Shown in pieces: positions 62,978-64,000 of a stretch of 64,000 bases of DNA. The notes beneath the pieces were generated by a model. The model was not told where the DNA came from, did not search any database, and saw nothing but the letters and a program-made list of their open reading frames with translations. A program made the translations under genes and the position numbers. Source of the stretch: Echinococcus granulosus (taxonomy: Eukaryota; Platyhelminthes; Cestoda; Cyclophyllidea; Taeniidae); the NCBI RefSeq assembly GCF_000524195.1, contig NW_020170392.1, positions 231,069 through 295,068 of the forward strand. The letters are read 5' to 3'. Each line of letters starts with the position of its first letter. Within the stretch, counting starts at the first letter, position 1.

Positions 62978-64000
62978 GTGAGTGCCCCACTTGGAAAATC
63001 TCCCATATTTCCTAACTTTATAAAATTTGACACATTTGCCAGTGGCGTCACACATAGGCGACGCCCGACTTTTCTTAACCTAATGTTACAAATGTTTGCC
63101 ATCGGACTGAACAAGTTGAATATTATGAAATTAGTGCAAAATAACGCGTATTTACGCATTTCTTAGCTTTTAATAAGTCGCAAACGCTTTGGACAAAATT
63201 AATGAAAAGCGGTATCACTAGAGCAACAAAACTGAGGGTTTTAATGTCCGATTTTCACCTAAGATCCTGGTATTAAAAACATTCATTAGGCGGTCTTAAA
63301 ACTGTTTTTCCTCCTATTTAAAGTAGCCATTTGATTTTAATTCGATGGAACTAGGCCGGCAGGGATGACCATTCTTGAGACTATTAAACAGGATCCTGAT
63401 CAACGACTAAACATTAAGGAACTAAGGTGGACCACTCCTCTAAGATGGTGTGTGTGTGATCCCCACCTTGAAGCCCTCGATTTCTTTGGTAGCATTTTGT
63501 CCGCTGCACACACATTGGTACTGATGGTTAAACAACAAAACTGATGAATTCTTTTTTAAAAGGCAACAAAAAACAATTTGCAGTTACTTTTAGCTGATTA
63601 TTAAGATTTGGACTCTTTCTTGAAGTTGCTACAAGCCAAACAAGCATAGAACTGAATGAGGAATCTGTGAGCACGACCAGAAATGCGTATCGTCGAAATG
63701 GCTGAAAAGCTAAAAAGGTCACTTTGCAGATCAAGAATAACGAGTAACCACAGTAAAAGCGGACTTCTGGATTCGTTTTCGAAGGGTTAGTATAACTTGA
63801 TTCGCCATAAATTTGCTTCTTATCAGAGTTCGGGAAATGAAGTGGTCTTTATCAAAATGGGTTATTTTGGCACTCTCCCGATGGCAGGCAAATACAAGCA
63901 TAATGGTTTTGCCGCAGCAGACAGGTAAGCAGTTATGTTCCGGCGACGCCACAATCCATCGCAGTGCGTAGTGTCGACTTATACCCACCGATTTGTATCA
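62978..64000. other. Start of the next cadherin intron
   Basis: Sequence after the fourth cadherin exon. I see no further cadherin motif or convincing exon before the window ends. Confidence 0.5.

Noticed and set aside
1..64000. CRISPR arrays, operons, phage genes and bacterial ribosome-binding sites
   Set aside because: The window is clearly eukaryotic with spliced animal genes; no regularly spaced repeats or prokaryotic gene clusters were seen.
1..64000. tRNA or rRNA genes
   Set aside because: Scattered TTCGAA words lacked matching arms for a tRNA cloverleaf, and nothing resembled rRNA. A covariance-model scan would be the decisive test.

Overview
This is a eukaryotic, intron-rich nuclear window. 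It carries eight recognisable protein-coding genes whose exons follow GT-AG rules (a few look like GC-AG). The proteins are animal types: a gamma-tubulin complex subunit, GEN1, PGAP4, a reticulophagy-type ER protein, MBOAT1/2, an ionotropic glutamate receptor and a cadherin. All are strongly diverged from the vertebrate forms. The moderately AT-rich composition, mix of short and multi-kb introns, tiny exons and sparse gene spacing suggest a parasitic flatworm, probably a tapeworm. The species is inferred, not proven. I joined exons by hand from splice signals, reading phase and family resemblance, all from memory of the families, with no database search.

Layout. 213-5453 (+): 3' part of a GCP5/GCP6-type gamma-tubulin complex component; its 5' end lies left of the window. 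6903-10452 (-): a complete 143-aa UPF0047/YjbQ-family gene built from seven small exons. 11732-17354 (-): complete GEN1 Holliday-junction resolvase, 10 exons, 557 aa. 19294-20460 (-): PGAP4-like Golgi GPI-GalNAc transferase, two exons. 21430-23049 (+): RETREG/FAM134-like reticulon-homology ER protein. 26096-32775 (-): MBOAT1/2 lysophospholipid acyltransferase, 9 exons, 515 aa. 33276-45575 (+): divergent ionotropic glutamate receptor, 15 exons, 824 aa. 53417 to at least 62975 (+): 5' part of a cadherin/protocadherin-like gene running off the right edge.

The genes do not form a pathway or operon. Two pairs are divergent, with short shared upstream regions: PGAP4/RETREG (0.97 kb) and MBOAT/glutamate receptor (0.5 kb). 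Three diverged copies of one dispersed repeat lie around 38.57-39.2, 39.45-39.7 and 45.86-46.54 kb. A 100-N assembly gap is at 60046-60145. The 45.6-53.4 kb stretch is gene-poor apart from one weak minus-strand candidate with Cys/His motifs.

Most notable observations: the glutamate receptor has lost canonical pore, gate and ligand-contact residues; there are candidate GC-AG introns in two genes; the YjbQ gene has exons as short as 20 nt; and a 63-nt intron explains an apparent in-frame stop in PGAP4. I found no evidence of a wholly novel system.
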